64,000 nucleotides of DNA from Hesseltinella vesiculosa. Lineage: Eukaryota > Mucoromycota > Mucoromycetes > Mucorales > Cunninghamellaceae. Under the pieces are notes generated by a model that worked only from the letters and a program-made list of their open reading frames with translations, searched no databases and was not told the DNA's origin. Positions 23,262-35,564 of the stretch are shown here, piece after piece; the first letter of the stretch is position 1; each line of letters begins with the position of its first letter. The DNA lies in contig MCGT01000011.1 in assembly GCA_002104935.1 (NCBI GenBank), positions 434,001 through 498,000 on the forward strand, written 5' to 3'. The position numbers and the translations under genes are program-made.

Positions 23262-23448
23262 TTGAAAAAAAAAAAAATGCAAACACTTCACAGCACTTTA
23301 GAGTGATTGGGTCGCTGTGGAATTTTGTATGGGTGCGCAAATGCATGGATGATGATGGTGCTGAAAAAACCAGAGCGATTGGTAAATGTTGGCCAGCCAA
23401 GTTTTGGTCAATTTTTGTTTTGACACCAACATGCGCTGGTTCAAGGAA
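23262..23448 (+). repeat. Dispersed repeat family, copy B
   Basis: It opens with an A-run and aaacacttcacagcacttta, continues gagtgattgggtcgctgtgg, then gcaaatgcatggatgatgat, gctgaaaaaaccagagcgat and ggccagccaagttttggtc, and ends near tttttgttttgac. The order of blocks matches copies A, C, D and E. It has no coding capacity of its own. Confidence 0.8.
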
Positions 23449-23840
23449 TGGTTGGTTGCAGAACTCCCTTCCCCACGCTCTCAAAATCCCCACGTCGAAT
23501 AAATCGAAAAAAAAGAAAAGGTAAAAAAAAATAGATTGATGCCAAACATATCAGTTCATGCTCATGCATCTATCGTTCTGAAGTGCAGTTCAGTTTGTCT
23601 TGTGCGTTTCGCTAGGGCCGCATGACTTTAGATTTTCACACATCAGTTGTACTCATGGCTGTCCACCTTGGTGCTAACCTCAGTTGCCAACTTCTCTGGT
23701 TTTCTTGCAACCAAATGGTGCACCATTTTACAATGGCAGTTGGCTCTAAGCCGGGGTCCAGGAATAAAAATACCCAACCCGTTTTAAAAGTGTTGTCGAT
23801 GGCACTCAAAAGATCATTGAGAGCGAGTCGTCAGCAAGAA

Positions 23841-24700
23841 ATGTTTGACTGCATTCTATTCTATTACATGCTTGCAAGCAGCCTCGGCTGTGAGGACATG
23901 TCCCTTGCATCATCCTCGCTTCATGGTTAAGCTTCATGTGCGAAAAGCACTTCAACAACTGGGCGATGCTTTTTCATCTCTTTTTTTTTTTTTGAAATCG
24001 AAAGAGTTTATTATTTGACATCTCTTTTGATATTGATCAACAACTCTTTAGATGTTGAGCATCGCTTTTAAGCATCTCTTTAGAGAGGATCGATCTTTTA
24101 AACATCTCCTTAGAGAGGATCTGTAAAGCATCTCCTTAGAGAGGATCTTATAAACATCTCTTTAGAAAAGATCGTTTAAACATCTCTTTAGAAAAGATCG
24201 TTTAAACATCTCTTTAGAAAAGATCGTTTAAACATCTCTTTAGAAAAGATCGTTTAAACATCTCTTTAGAAAAGATCGTTTAAACATCTCTTTAGAAAAG
24301 ATCGTTTAAACATCTCTTTAGAAAAGATCGTTTAAACATCTCTTTAGAAAGCATCTCTTTTAAGAGATGGAAAGGTAGTCTTTTTCATTTGTACTTTGTA
24401 ATGGGGGTCAGTTAGATTAGGTCGAGGCTGAGAAAGCAGTCTGTATGGAGATCCAGACAGTCAGGGACACAAACACGGCATAATCATGCGGCGAAGGGTA
24501 TGGCTCGCCAACTAAAGAGCTTAAACCCGCCCAGGGACTTTCCTGTGTACGAGCCAAGATCGACATACAGCGCTGCTCCCTCAATGCTCCGTTTTCTTTG
24601 CTAAACCTTCGTATGGCAAACATCTTAACTGACAAAAGCATTGCGATACATTCGAGCTACGGTTACACCTGCCTCTGAAGAAAAAGAGAGAAAAAAGGAA
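23841..24700 (+). repeat. Left inverted arm of the foldback element
   Basis: About 860 bp. It pairs with 26901-27619 in inverse orientation. Differences seen include a 3-bp deletion near 24659 and five extra tandem units. The inner end is the purine tract gaagaaaaagagag at about 24677-24690. A 74-codon open frame lies on the minus strand at 24417-24641. Confidence 0.85.
24073..24350 (+). repeat. 26-bp subterminal tandem array, left arm
   Basis: Units begin with catctc at 24073, 24103, 24129, 24155, 24181, 24207, 24233, 24259, 24285, 24311 and 24337. The period is 26 bp except for one 30-bp step. The core unit is catctctttagaaaagatcg followed by tttaaa. The units at 24155-24336 are identical, while the first three are diverged (gagagg in place of gaaaag). 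Confidence 0.95.
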
Positions 24701-25429
24701 AGCATCGTATTTATACTTTTCAGAAAAAAATTTTTCAACAGGACTGCTCCGAGCAGGAGCCAATGAGAAGAAGGCAGTCCTGTGGCTTCCAGGTCACGCG
24801 GTTGCATCGTTAAAAGCCAGTCAGGGGCTATAGTTTGAAAGGGAAAAGCTACGTTTTTCTTTTTTTTTTTTACGAAGTGGAAGAGCAACGGCTTTTTGTA
24901 GGTAGCCGCTTCAAATGTGTATGAATATGCATTGATCACTTTCACCCAAAATGGAAAAATGAATCGGGAAATAACAAATCTGAGTGGCTAGGATTGAACA
25001 CAATTTAACCTTACCCCACTTAAAGTTTCTAACCCGCTCCTTCTTTTCAATTTCCACTCTTTACTCCTTTTTTTTTTCAAAGTGGGATGTGATCGCTTCT
25101 ACATCCTGTGGTTCATTTCTTCTGCCAACAAGATCTCGGTTTGGTGAATCTGTGTCAGTATAAAGAGCCATTCACTGTCCCTATTCCATTTCCTGCCAGC
25201 CCCTCCAACGGTCCTCGCCTGCTCTGCCCTCCCTTGTTACGTCATTCTATCAAATACGCAGGCTAGACACGTTTACAATACAAAGGGACAATGAAAGGAT
25301 GAACCAAATATTCGCTGGAGAGAAGGAGACCCGTAGAAGCCATAGAATGAAAGGAACGGCTCACTGCAAACCTACTCTTTCAGGAATTACGGCCCTGTGC
25401 GGTGATTGGATATGGCTTTCCGATTTTTT

Positions 25430-25612
25430 TTTTTTTCAAAGTGGCATGAGAAAACGCATCGCTGGACAGTACTTTTGAGTGATTAGATCGAGGTGAAGTT
25501 ATGAAGTTACGAGCGAATGCACAAATTCGTGAATGATGATGATGCTGAAAAAAACAAGTCGATTGATGAAGGCTGCCTAGCCAACTTTTGATCGCTTTCG
25601 TTTTGACACTCC
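25430..25612 (+). repeat. Dispersed repeat family, copy C (inside the foldback element)
   Basis: It contains acttttgagtgattagatcg, aatgcacaaattcgtgaatg, atgctgaaaaaaacaagtcg, attgatgaaggctgcctagc and caacttttgatcgctttcgt, then tttgacactcc, in the same order as the other copies. Its position between the arms means either repeat hopped into the element or was carried by it. Confidence 0.8.
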
Positions 25613-26114
25613 AGATGCGAGAGCACATGTGCTGTATTGATGAAATCGACAGAAGTCTTTTTTCTTTTTCTTTTTTTGGAAAATATGGCCCAAAACGAAC
25701 CTGTTTTCAGGAAAGAGCATGTCTGCAAGACCCTGTGACTATCTCCAGACGGCTGTTGCCTTGGAGCTGCGGTACATATTCCAGAGATCAGGCAAAAAAA
25801 AGCAGTAATGAACTCCATAATTATTAGGAGCTGATCCGCTGTGCTGTTTTGTGCAGCGCAGATGCATTCATTACCTGCAGGAAATAAGCTTGAACTGCTC
25901 CTATCAGCAAATAGGTTGGAGTCTCGACCCCCGCCTTCCACCTACGAGCTCATTGTGTGCGCTTCTCTCTTGCTCACTTTCACGTTTATTTTTTTTTTGT
26001 TTTTGTTTTGCTCCCAGAAAACCACCGTTGGTTGTCTAGGCATCAGGAAGCGACGAAATTTCTCTCGACATCAGGATCCACCCTTTTTCAAAAAAAAAAA
26101 AAAAAAAAGAAAAA

Positions 26115-26285
26115 AACAATCCCAGTCCAGCTTTATACTTTTTTCAACCAATCAGAGCTACTCTTTGTGACGAGACAAAAAAGCATGAAAAAATCAAAAA
26201 AAGTCGAAGTTTGTAGACACCATGAAGACGATGTACCTTTAAACTCTCTGGGTATAAATAAGGAAGAGGAGCACACAATGTATCG
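26115..26285 (+). repeat. Left arm of nested hairpin
   Basis: This segment pairs with 26685-26905 in inverse orientation. Shared blocks are cagtccagctttatactttt, caaccaatcagagctactct, ttgtgacgagacaaaaaagc and aaactctctgggtataaa. It lacks two internal blocks of about 25 bp that the right arm has. It carries a CCAAT box at 26148-26152 and TATAAATA at 26253-26260. Confidence 0.85.
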
Positions 26286-26684
26286 GGAAATGTTGGTGCA
26301 AAAATAATACATAAAAGACGATGAGCATGCCGTTGCTGCCTCGCTTCCATTTCTGCGTCCCTGCATCGGTCTTCCCTGTTGCTTCGAGCAAATGACTCAT
26401 TTTTACATTATAAAAATCGACGCCATATCTAGGAAAAAAGATATGTAAGCTGACCGTCCTAAAAATCAAGTTCAAGCGCCACTATGAAACGTAGCGTGCA
26501 AGATGCAACGGCGCACCAAAAATTAAGGTGGGGGGGGGGGTTGGTGATTTCCTATGCAATATTTTAGTGCCGAGTAAACGCGTTCTTGCCAACCCTTTTT
26601 GCAGGGTCGCTCTGGGAAGTAAAAAAAAAGCGAAGCGGTGGGAGGGGATGGGGAAAGCGCCAGGTGTGGGCAAAAGGCCATGAC

Positions 26685-26905
26685 ACATTGTGGCTCCTCT
26701 TCCTTATTTTTATACCCAGAGAGTTTAAAAAAAGGTGGTTGCATAAACAAGGTACATCGTCTGCATGATGTCTACAAACTTGCCATGTTCTTAACTTGAC
26801 TGCTTCGACTTTTTTTTTGATTTTTTCATGCTTTTTTGTCTCGTCACAAAGAGTAGCTCTGATTGGTTGAAAAAAGTATAAAGCTGGACTGGGATTGTTT
26901 TTTTC
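26685..26905 (-). repeat. Right arm of nested hairpin
   Basis: Inverse copy of 26115-26285, longer by two inserts. It directly abuts the inner end of the right foldback arm. The inverted CCAAT (ATTGG) is at about 26862 and the inverted TATA-like block (cttatttttataccc) is at about 26702. Confidence 0.85.
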
Positions 26906-27619
26906 CTTTTTTCTCTCTTTTTCTTCAGAGGCAGGTGTAACCGTAGTAGCTCGAATGTATCGCAATGCTTTTGTCAGTTAAGATGTTTGCCATACGAAGG
27001 TTTAGCGAAGAAAACGGAGCATTGAGGGAGCAGCGCTGTATGTCGATCTTGGCTCGTACACAGGAAAGTCCCTGGGCGGGTTTAAGCTCTTTAGTTGGCG
27101 AGCCATACCCTTCGCCGCATGATTATGCCGTGTTTGTGTCCCTGACTGTCTGGATCTCCATACAGACTGCTTTCTCAGCCTCGACCTAATCTAACTGACC
27201 CCCATTACAAAGTACAAATGAAAAAGACTACCTTTCCATCTCTTAAAAGAGATGCTTTCTAAAGAGATGTTTAAACGATCTTTTCTAAAGAGATGTTTAA
27301 ACGATCTTTTCTAAAGAGATGTTTAAACGATCCTTTCTAAAGAGATGTTTAAAAGATCATGTCTAAAGAGATGTTTTAAAGATCCTCTCTAAAGTGATGC
27401 TTAAAAGAGATGCTCAACCTCTAAAAGAGTTGATCAATATCAAAAGAGATGTCAAATAATAAACTCGTTCGATTTCAAAAAAGAGATGAAAAAGCATCGC
27501 CCAGTTGTTGAAGTGCTTTTCGCACATGAAGCTTAACTATGATGCAAGGATGTACGGGGCACGTCCTCAAAGTCGAGGCTGCTTGCAAGCACGTAATAGA
27601 ATAGAATGCAGTCAATCAT
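26901..27619 (-). repeat. Right inverted arm of the foldback element
   Basis: About 720 bp, the inverse copy of 23841-24700. Most of the length difference is explained by having six tandem units where the left arm has eleven. A 74-codon open frame at 26965-27189 encodes the same peptide as the left arm with one visible change (Lys to Glu). Confidence 0.85.
27243..27415 (-). repeat. 26-bp subterminal tandem array, right arm
   Basis: On the plus strand, agagatg recurs at 27263, 27289, 27315, 27341 and 27367, with a variant agtgatg at 27393. The period is 26 bp exactly. The outermost units are diverged, mirroring the left array. Confidence 0.95.
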
Positions 27620-28084
27620 GCCTCTTTTTTTTTTTTTTTTACTAACCTTGCTTGTTTTGAACTTATTTGACGATCAGCATCGCCAATCATAGGCATGTTC
27701 CATACCAATGCTGTCAGTGGGGTTGTCAAAGTCCTGTTGTTGGTGTAGAGGCAGGGAAGCACGCACAGGGCACGGTGCGTCGGCGTCCGCCTGTCCTTGT
27801 CATTTGTCGTCACAGGGTTCACTTTTCACCAGCAGAGTCTTCGTTTTTGTACGGTAACGTGCGACATTGTGGCAACACTACGAGTAATTTCTCCATTTTT
27901 GGAGTGTGATCACTGGTGCTTCTGGACTTTGGACGACACTGGCTGTCACCCTCTTTCTTTTGAGCCGTTAGTAAACATTTTTGTCGGCTGATTGAACCAA
28001 GCGAAACCATATCTAGTGCTTATCGATACCTGCTGGCCTTCTATCTCTTCCCCGCTGCCCAAGAACGTTGTCATTTTGATCCGA
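27620..28084. other. Spacer between foldback element and repeat copy D
   Basis: About 460 bp of mixed-composition DNA after a T-run at 27626-27642. There are no recognisable ORF, RNA gene or repeat features. Confidence 0.5.
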
Positions 28085-28380
28085 ATCGATTCTGGAGTGC
28101 ATCGGTTTAAGAACAATTTTGCTCTGTGAATTTTGATCAGTTCGCCTGGGGGGTCCCCCGGTGAAAATGACCGATTTTTCGTTTTTTTAAGCTGAGAAGT
28201 CTCAGTGGTCAAAACGCACCTGATCAAAAATTGGCTGGGTGATCTTCACCAATCGACCTGCTTTTATCAGAACCATCATTCTTCATGCATTCGCACATTT
28301 GAACAACATTTCACATCGACCCAATCGCTCAAAAGCGCAGTGCAGCGATTGCTGGTTTTTTTTTTTTTTTTCAAAATGCA
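28085..28380 (-). repeat. Dispersed repeat family, copy D (long form)
   Basis: On the minus strand it reads cgcttttgagcgattgggtc, gatgtgaaatgttgttcaaa, gaatgcatgaagaatgatgg, gcaggtcgattggtgaagat and cacccagccaatttttgatc. It then continues past the short-copy end with gcttaaaaaaacgaaaaatc and a near-palindrome gggggacccccc. The same extension is present in copy E, so the family's full unit is at least 250-300 bp. Confidence 0.8.
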
Positions 28381-28740
28381 GAAAAGAACTAAATTCAACG
28401 TCCGCACAGTGCTCTTTGTTCTTTCGATGCTGTGCCCATTTCAACGCCGTTCCTCCTCAGCTCGGCTTTACGCACAGCAAAGAGCATCGTGTGGCACTAA
28501 ATTTTACTTTTCCACAGCTCCGTAAAACCACGAAATCCATTGTAAAGCAGTGTGGGTTCAATGTCAGCCTCTTTAAAGTTTAAGATGGAGATTGCCGAGG
28601 CGAAGGAGAAGTGTGAAAGGTTGTGGACAGGTGTAGACGAGGATGACAATGAGCGTTATTTTTTATTACAAACTGGGATACTTTTTTTCATTTCTTTTTT
28701 TTTAAAAAAAAAACGGTGATGATGAATGGAGGAAAGGGAT
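28381..28740. other. Spacer downstream of spermidine synthase
   Basis: About 360 bp holding the 3' flank of the minus-strand spermidine synthase gene. A/T runs lie at about 28686-28712. Nothing else is supported. Confidence 0.5.
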
Positions 28741-29897
<1,157 letters not shown>

Positions 29898-30666
29898 TGT
29901 TTAAAAACGTAAAGGGAAGAAGAAGGAAAAAAAAAAATGTTGCCTCTTCAAAAGAAAATTTTTTTCATTGTCCGCCAGCCTTTTTCGTCGATTTGGCGCA
30001 GGGGCGTTGGTAAGAGTCATTCATGCGAGCAAGCAGCGAGGAGCTGCAAGTGACATGTATTACAAAAAAGCCGTCTCTTCCGTAGGGTCCCATTTCAATT
30101 GTTTGTCATGGGTTATGCATGTCATTGAAGATGAGGATGAAGACAAGAGACAAAGTAAAAAAAAAAAAAAACAAACGAAGTTTCAGCAAAAGGTGACAGA
30201 AAGAGGGAGGCAGCACGTGACCTGTTGATTTCTGTCTGTCTGTTTTAGGGTGCATTGACAAATTCAAGCAGCAGAAAAGGGTAGAATTGGTGTCACTTTT
30301 TTTGTCAAGAAGGAAACAAACATGAAAAGGACAAGGGCTGAGAAAAATAAAAAACCTTGTGATGTCACCAACGAAGCCAATCTTTTTTTTTTTGATTGAC
30401 GTCATTGTTCTCGTGTGGCGAAAAGAAAGAAATCATCACCCAACTTTCGTCTGGTTTTATTTTCTGCGTTTTCGGTGATTACCTCGTTTCTTGTTCTTTT
30501 TCACATAGCAACAGCGCCTTCTTAAAGACACATCAAGAACCGCGGTGCACGATTTTTTTTTTCCTTCTCTTCCCACCTCCTTTTTTTCTATTTTGCCCAT
30601 TGTCCGTTTTTTTTATTATTTTTATTTTACCTTCTTTCTTGATCCTGTCCCTTCGTCAGCATCGGC
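29898..30666. promoter_or_regulatory. Divergent promoter region, spermidine synthase and histidine kinase
   Basis: About 770 bp between two divergent start codons. It has several A/T runs and T-rich pyrimidine tracts before the kinase ATG at 30667. No coding or RNA feature is supported. Confidence 0.5.
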
Positions 30667-33600
30667 ATGATGCATGAACCCACCGTCACGAAGTCTGAAT
30701 ATCATGCTCAGCTGTACAACAAGCAAAAGCAGCAAAGCCAAGGCATACAGGACGTCGCTGATCTTCCTGAATGGCAAATGACCCAGCCGAATCTGTACAA
30801 AACAAGCTTACGTCTGTGTAGAGAATTCACCATCCAGGCTTGGTGGCGTACTCTTATTGACATTCTCACCGATCGCCATTCCTGCTATGCCACACAATTG
30901 ACCCTTTGCCTGCCTCAAGATGCCCATGATCCCCAGACGGGCGTCTGGGGTCTCAAGGCTGCTTTTCAACAGCATAGTGGCTCAACGTGCTTCCAGCAGC
31001 TTCAGCCGCTTGACCATGACCATATCAACCTGGCCGGCGCTTCCACCATTCACCGTCTTCTCCAGCGTCAGGACATGGTCGTCCTTTCCCGTGAATACCG
31101 CTCCTCGGCCTTTGCTTCTCCGAAACTGAGCCATCCCTTTCTTAAATCCAAGCGTCCTTTAGTCCATTCCAAAATATTGCCTGTGGAACATCGAAGAACC
31201 GCTTCTGACCTGGGTGCCGGTAACACTAGCTTTTTCGTATTCTCTCCTCGTTTGTCTCATCGATGATGTTCAAATACAGACTACGACGATTATGAGCAGC
31301 AACAGCCCTCACCTTGGTCTCATTCGCCTCTGCCGTCGCCAGCCCTCTTGGACCCAAACGTCAACCCTTTTTTCCAGTCCGCTCCCTCGATGGACCACGA
31401 CGCCTTTAATCCAGATGCCGCCCATCCACCCCAATCACCCCACACATCGTTTCCTATGCCGCTGTCCAACACGCAAACGATCGTCCATATACCACTACTT
31501 CATACCACCCAGGACGACCCAGCCAACCCCACGCCTGCTGCCATCCTGTCTTTCCTTTCTCCGATTGTACCATACCCTGTTGCATTACAAAAATACATAC
31601 GATCCCTCAGTCCCTTTATCACAGCCACTCTGACCAACGCACTTGCGTACGACTGTCTGGTCCAGGCCAATGCGGTTCAGCATCAACACCACCCTCCCGA
31701 CCGTCAGCTCAAGCGCCAGGAAAGCCAAGACGACGCCTCTTCCTCCGATGCCCTGCTCCCGTCCCTGTCTCCGCCGCTGCCCCCTCCGAGCCTGCCTCCC
31801 CCGTAAAATCCACAAAGAAACGGACTTGCCCAGGCAAAAAATCTCGTCGCTCCTTTGCCGCCCGCCGCCGCCCCTCCGTCGTCAGTGACGATCGACCTCA
31901 TGACATCCCTGACAACCTTCGCACCGCCCCCAAATCCACCTTGCTACGCTTATTAATCGATGGCATTGCCATCCACATTTTGTAAGTGAAAAGGTATTCC
32001 AGAAGGACATGGGCAAGAACGGACCCGTCATGGATGAGAGCCGGATGACTCAATTTCTTCTTCTTGATCCTTAGCATGTGCTCATCGACCACGGGACAAG
32101 TGACGTGGGTCAACCAGCGCATTCTCCAATACACTGGCCGTGCCTTTGCAGACCACCTGGGCCCAAGCTGGCTGTCTCATATGCATCCTGACGATCAAAC
32201 AATCTGTGCCCAAGCCTGGAAACACGCGTTTGCTCAAGGCTCAGGGTTTACCGGCGAATATCGCCTCCGGCGGTTTGATGGCCATGACCGATACTTTCTC
32301 TGGCGCATTGTGCCGTTGCGGGATATCAAAGGCAGGATCATTCACTGGCTGGGCACTTGGTAAGTCAACAAAGTAAATGGGCAACCATTCACCGGCCTCG
32401 TTCTTGTTCTCTGGAGAGCAGCACAGATGTCCACGATCAGCGAGCCGCCAAGGAAAGTCACGTACGGCAGATGGAAATCCAAAGCAACGAGCGTAAGTAT
32501 CGTTTGTTAGCCGAAGCCATCCCGCAAATCGTCTTCACTTTTTCCCCTGACGCTGGCCTCACCTATGCCAACGAAAAATGGTCCACCTACTCTGGCCAGC
32601 CTTTTGAACGAACGGCTGGTTTAGGATTCGTGTCACATGTCCACCCCGAGGATCGTCACAAGTTACAGCTGCCTGACCTGTCACCCGAAAAGACCGCTGG
32701 CATCACCTGGCACACCGAGGTACGTTTGATGGGCGTCGATGGCCAATACTGCTGGTTCTTGGTCAAATGTATCTCTGTCGATGAACTTGCTTCTGGCGAA
32801 GTCCGATGGTTTGGTACCTGGTAAGCAGGCTCATGCCTCACCTATTAATGATCACTCAATTTTTCTTCTTCTTCTTCTTTATGCTTGCAGCACGGATATC
32901 AACGACCAAAAACTACTGGAGCATAAATTAAAGGAGGCCCACTCTGCCGCTCAGAAATCCACAGAAAGCAAAACCCGATTTCTATCCAACATGTCTCACG
33001 GTAACTGCGAACCATCCCATACAAAGGGGGAGGGACTCAACTTCTTTTTATTTAGAGATCCGGACACCCTTGATCGGAATCACTGGCATGTTGAATTTCC
33101 TACTGGACACCGAGCTGACACCTGAACAACTAGACTACGCCCACACCATCCAACAATCGGCCGAGTCACTCCTGGTGGTCATCAATGACATTCTCGACCT
33201 TAGCAAGGTAGAAGCAGGAATGATGAAGCTTGAAATCGAGCCGTTCTCCCTCGTCACCATGATCGAGGACGCCAACGAACTGCTGTCCACCCTGGCTGTG
33301 CAAAAAGGATTGGAACTCAGCTTCTGGGTCGATGACAACGTGCCACCTGTGGTCCTGGGTGACCGTGTGCGACTTCGGCAAGTCCTGTTGAATCTCGTCG
33401 GGGTAAGTCCAGAAAAAAAAAGAGAGGTGTCTGCCTTTCTTGTCTTAACTTTTTCCGATGTAGAATGCCATCAAGTTTACCTCTCAAGGCGAAGTCTTTA
33501 CACAATGCACCGTCTCTTCCAACCAACACCAACCACTTGTGCTATTGTTTGAAGTCATCGACACCGGCACTGGATTTGACGCCAAAGAACAGGACATCAT

Positions 33601-35434
33601 GTTCAAACCGTTCTCCCAAGTCGACAGCTCGGTAAGCCTGTGCTGCCACGCCAATGACCATTCAACTCATTGGCCATTTTCTTTCTCCTTTAGAGCACAA
33701 GAAAACACGGCGGAAGTGGCCTTGGCCTGGTGATCTCGCAGCAGCTGATCGAATTGCATGGCGGTGAAATGAAATGCACCAGTAAAAAGGGCCAAGGCTC
33801 CTCGTTTACCTTTACCGCCAAGTTTGACGTGCCCGACCACCCCACCCTACCGCATCCCCACACACCCAGCACCGAGTCGAATAATCCCTTTTACAGAACA
33901 GATGCCTACACCGTGGTGCACGACCCAGCCTTCATTTCAGCCAATGACGACGACAGCGGCAATGTCCGTGTCTTTGCCGCTTCGCCGATCGCTCATTCCA
34001 AGAAGCACTCGCAAGCCCAGGAGCTACCTGTCTCTAGCTCAGACCCAAAGGTCTCCTTCCGCCATGCCTTGTATCAGCGCCATGCATCCAGTGATATTCA
34101 TCTGCAATCGCCACCTTCTCGGCGGTCGTCTCTGGCCGATGAACAGGAACGACAGGACAACGCCCTGGCGAAAAGAAATGGCTTGTTCACATCTGCCCCG
34201 CCCTCGCCTTCCTCCTCCTCCAGCGCCTGCTCGACTCTCGCCAGCTCTACGATCTCCAAAACGGAGCTACTTGCTCCTCCTCCTCTCCCTCAGCGCAACT
34301 CGTGCACCATGATCCCTGACCTGATCTCTCCCAGCACCAGCGTGACCTTCCCGCTACGGACACCCACCCACACCCACCCGCTTGGGATCCTCATTGTCTG
34401 CCAGTGGAAGCATTCATGCGACACCATGGAAAAGCACGTGCGCTCGATCCTCAACGGCTTGCTTATACCGCGGCAGCATTGCACGCTAGATGTCACTCGC
34501 CTGGCAGCCGAGGCCCAGCAGCTGGTCAGGGACCCAGCCAAAAGCTACGACTACATCCTGATCAATTTACCAGCCGAGCAGCTGATCTTGGAACTGACGT
34601 TTGCCATCTCCCAATCCCACCAGCAACGTGCGCATGTCCTGATTGTCACCACCCCCATGCAGCGATCTCTCATCACCGAGCTGGCGTCCCACCCGCCATG
34701 GACCAAGCTCCCCAAGTCCTGTGGATTTGTCTTCAAACCTCTGAAGCGCAGCAAGCTCAACTGGTACTTTGGTGTGTCGGACAAGCAGGCCAGCGTGATG
34801 GATGCAACCTCCGCGCCCGACGCGTCGCACCGCAGTGCCAACATTCAAAGGCAAACCTTTCGAAAAATGCTTGCCGACGTTGGCGGCCAAGGTTTCCGAA
34901 TACTCCTTGTCGAAGGTAGTTCTCATTGTGTTGCCACGCAGGTTTTGCTTGACGCCTTTTTTTTTTTTTTTTTTTTTCCGCAGATAATCTGGTCAACCAA
35001 AAAGTAATGACTCGATACCTGGAGCGTGTAGGCTTGACAGTAGAGCTAGCCAATGATGGCCAAGAATGCGTAGATCGGTTCATGGAAAACCCTTTTGGCT
35101 ACTATTCGTTGGTCTTGTGCGACCTGTTCATGCCTGTCAAAGGTAGCAAAAAAGATGAATAATAATAATAATAGGCTGGTTTTTATGAAGTGACCTTTAT
35201 TTAATTTTCTTGGCAACAGATGGTTACGAGGCAACCAAAGAAATCCGTGCCTGGGAAGCACAGAATGTATCGGGCGGAGCAAGGCTCCCTATTGTCGCCC
35301 TGTCGGCCAATGTCATGAGCAACGTGGCCAGCCAATGCTTAGAAGCTGGCTTCTCAACCTATATCTCCAAACCCGTCAACTTTGCTATTCTTAGCGATGT
35401 CATCCGCACCTATCTATTGCCCATAAAAAAATGA
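30667..35434 (+). CDS. Hybrid histidine kinase with PAS domains and two receiver-like domains
   Basis: About 1,360 residues from about eleven exons. The N-terminus has a conserved fungal block ([30 protein letters not shown]) leading to a GAF-like region and a Pro/Ser-rich linker. PAS-1 is [23 protein letters not shown]-2 is [20 protein letters not shown], followed by a PAC-like end. HisKA has the H-box [13 protein letters not shown]; the phospho-acceptor His sits at an exon junction (33001/33056). HATPase blocks are N-box [12 protein letters not shown]1 [10 protein letters not shown]-box [10 protein letters not shown] and G2 HGGSGLGL. A degenerate receiver follows (about 34376-34780), then a true receiver ([32 protein letters not shown]). 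An in-frame stop at 31804 is removed by an 83-bp intron (31803-31885). It feeds a phosphorelay to an Hpt protein; the stimulus is unknown. Confidence 0.9.
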
Positions 35435-35564
35435 AGCGATGCTTTTTTTATTAGCTCTGCAACAAGCGGGTGGCGGCTGCGGCCATAAAAGGCACGCCCT
35501 CCGCTTTTCTTTGTTATTTTCTTCTTGTCCAGGTGTCTACTTTTTTAATTACTGCCAATTAACG

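Larger units (their letters stand above)
23841..27619. mobile_element. Foldback-type element with long inverted arms
   Basis: Two long arms (23841-24700 and 26901-27619) are near-identical inverted copies by eye. The outermost part pairs gactgcattctattctatta on the left with taatagaatagaatgcagtc on the right. Each arm holds, from outside in, a unique segment, a 26-bp tandem array and a second unique segment. The 2.2 kb interior has no transposase, reverse transcriptase or other recognisable gene. It contains a copy of the dispersed repeat (copy C) and a second nested inverted repeat. This layout is that of foldback or long-TIR non-autonomous DNA transposons. I could not define a clear target-site duplication, so the outer ends are approximate. 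Confidence 0.75.

Noticed and set aside
24073..24350. CRISPR-like regular repeats
   Set aside because: The units are directly adjacent without spacers, the genome is eukaryotic, and the array sits within a transposon arm.
23841..27619. Inverted duplication caused by assembly error
   Set aside because: The arms differ in tandem copy number and small indels and have distinct flanks, which argues for real divergence; long reads would still be decisive.
31643..31900. Possible frameshift in the histidine kinase linker
   Set aside because: An 83-bp GT-AG intron (31803-31885) restores the frame without needing a frameshift.
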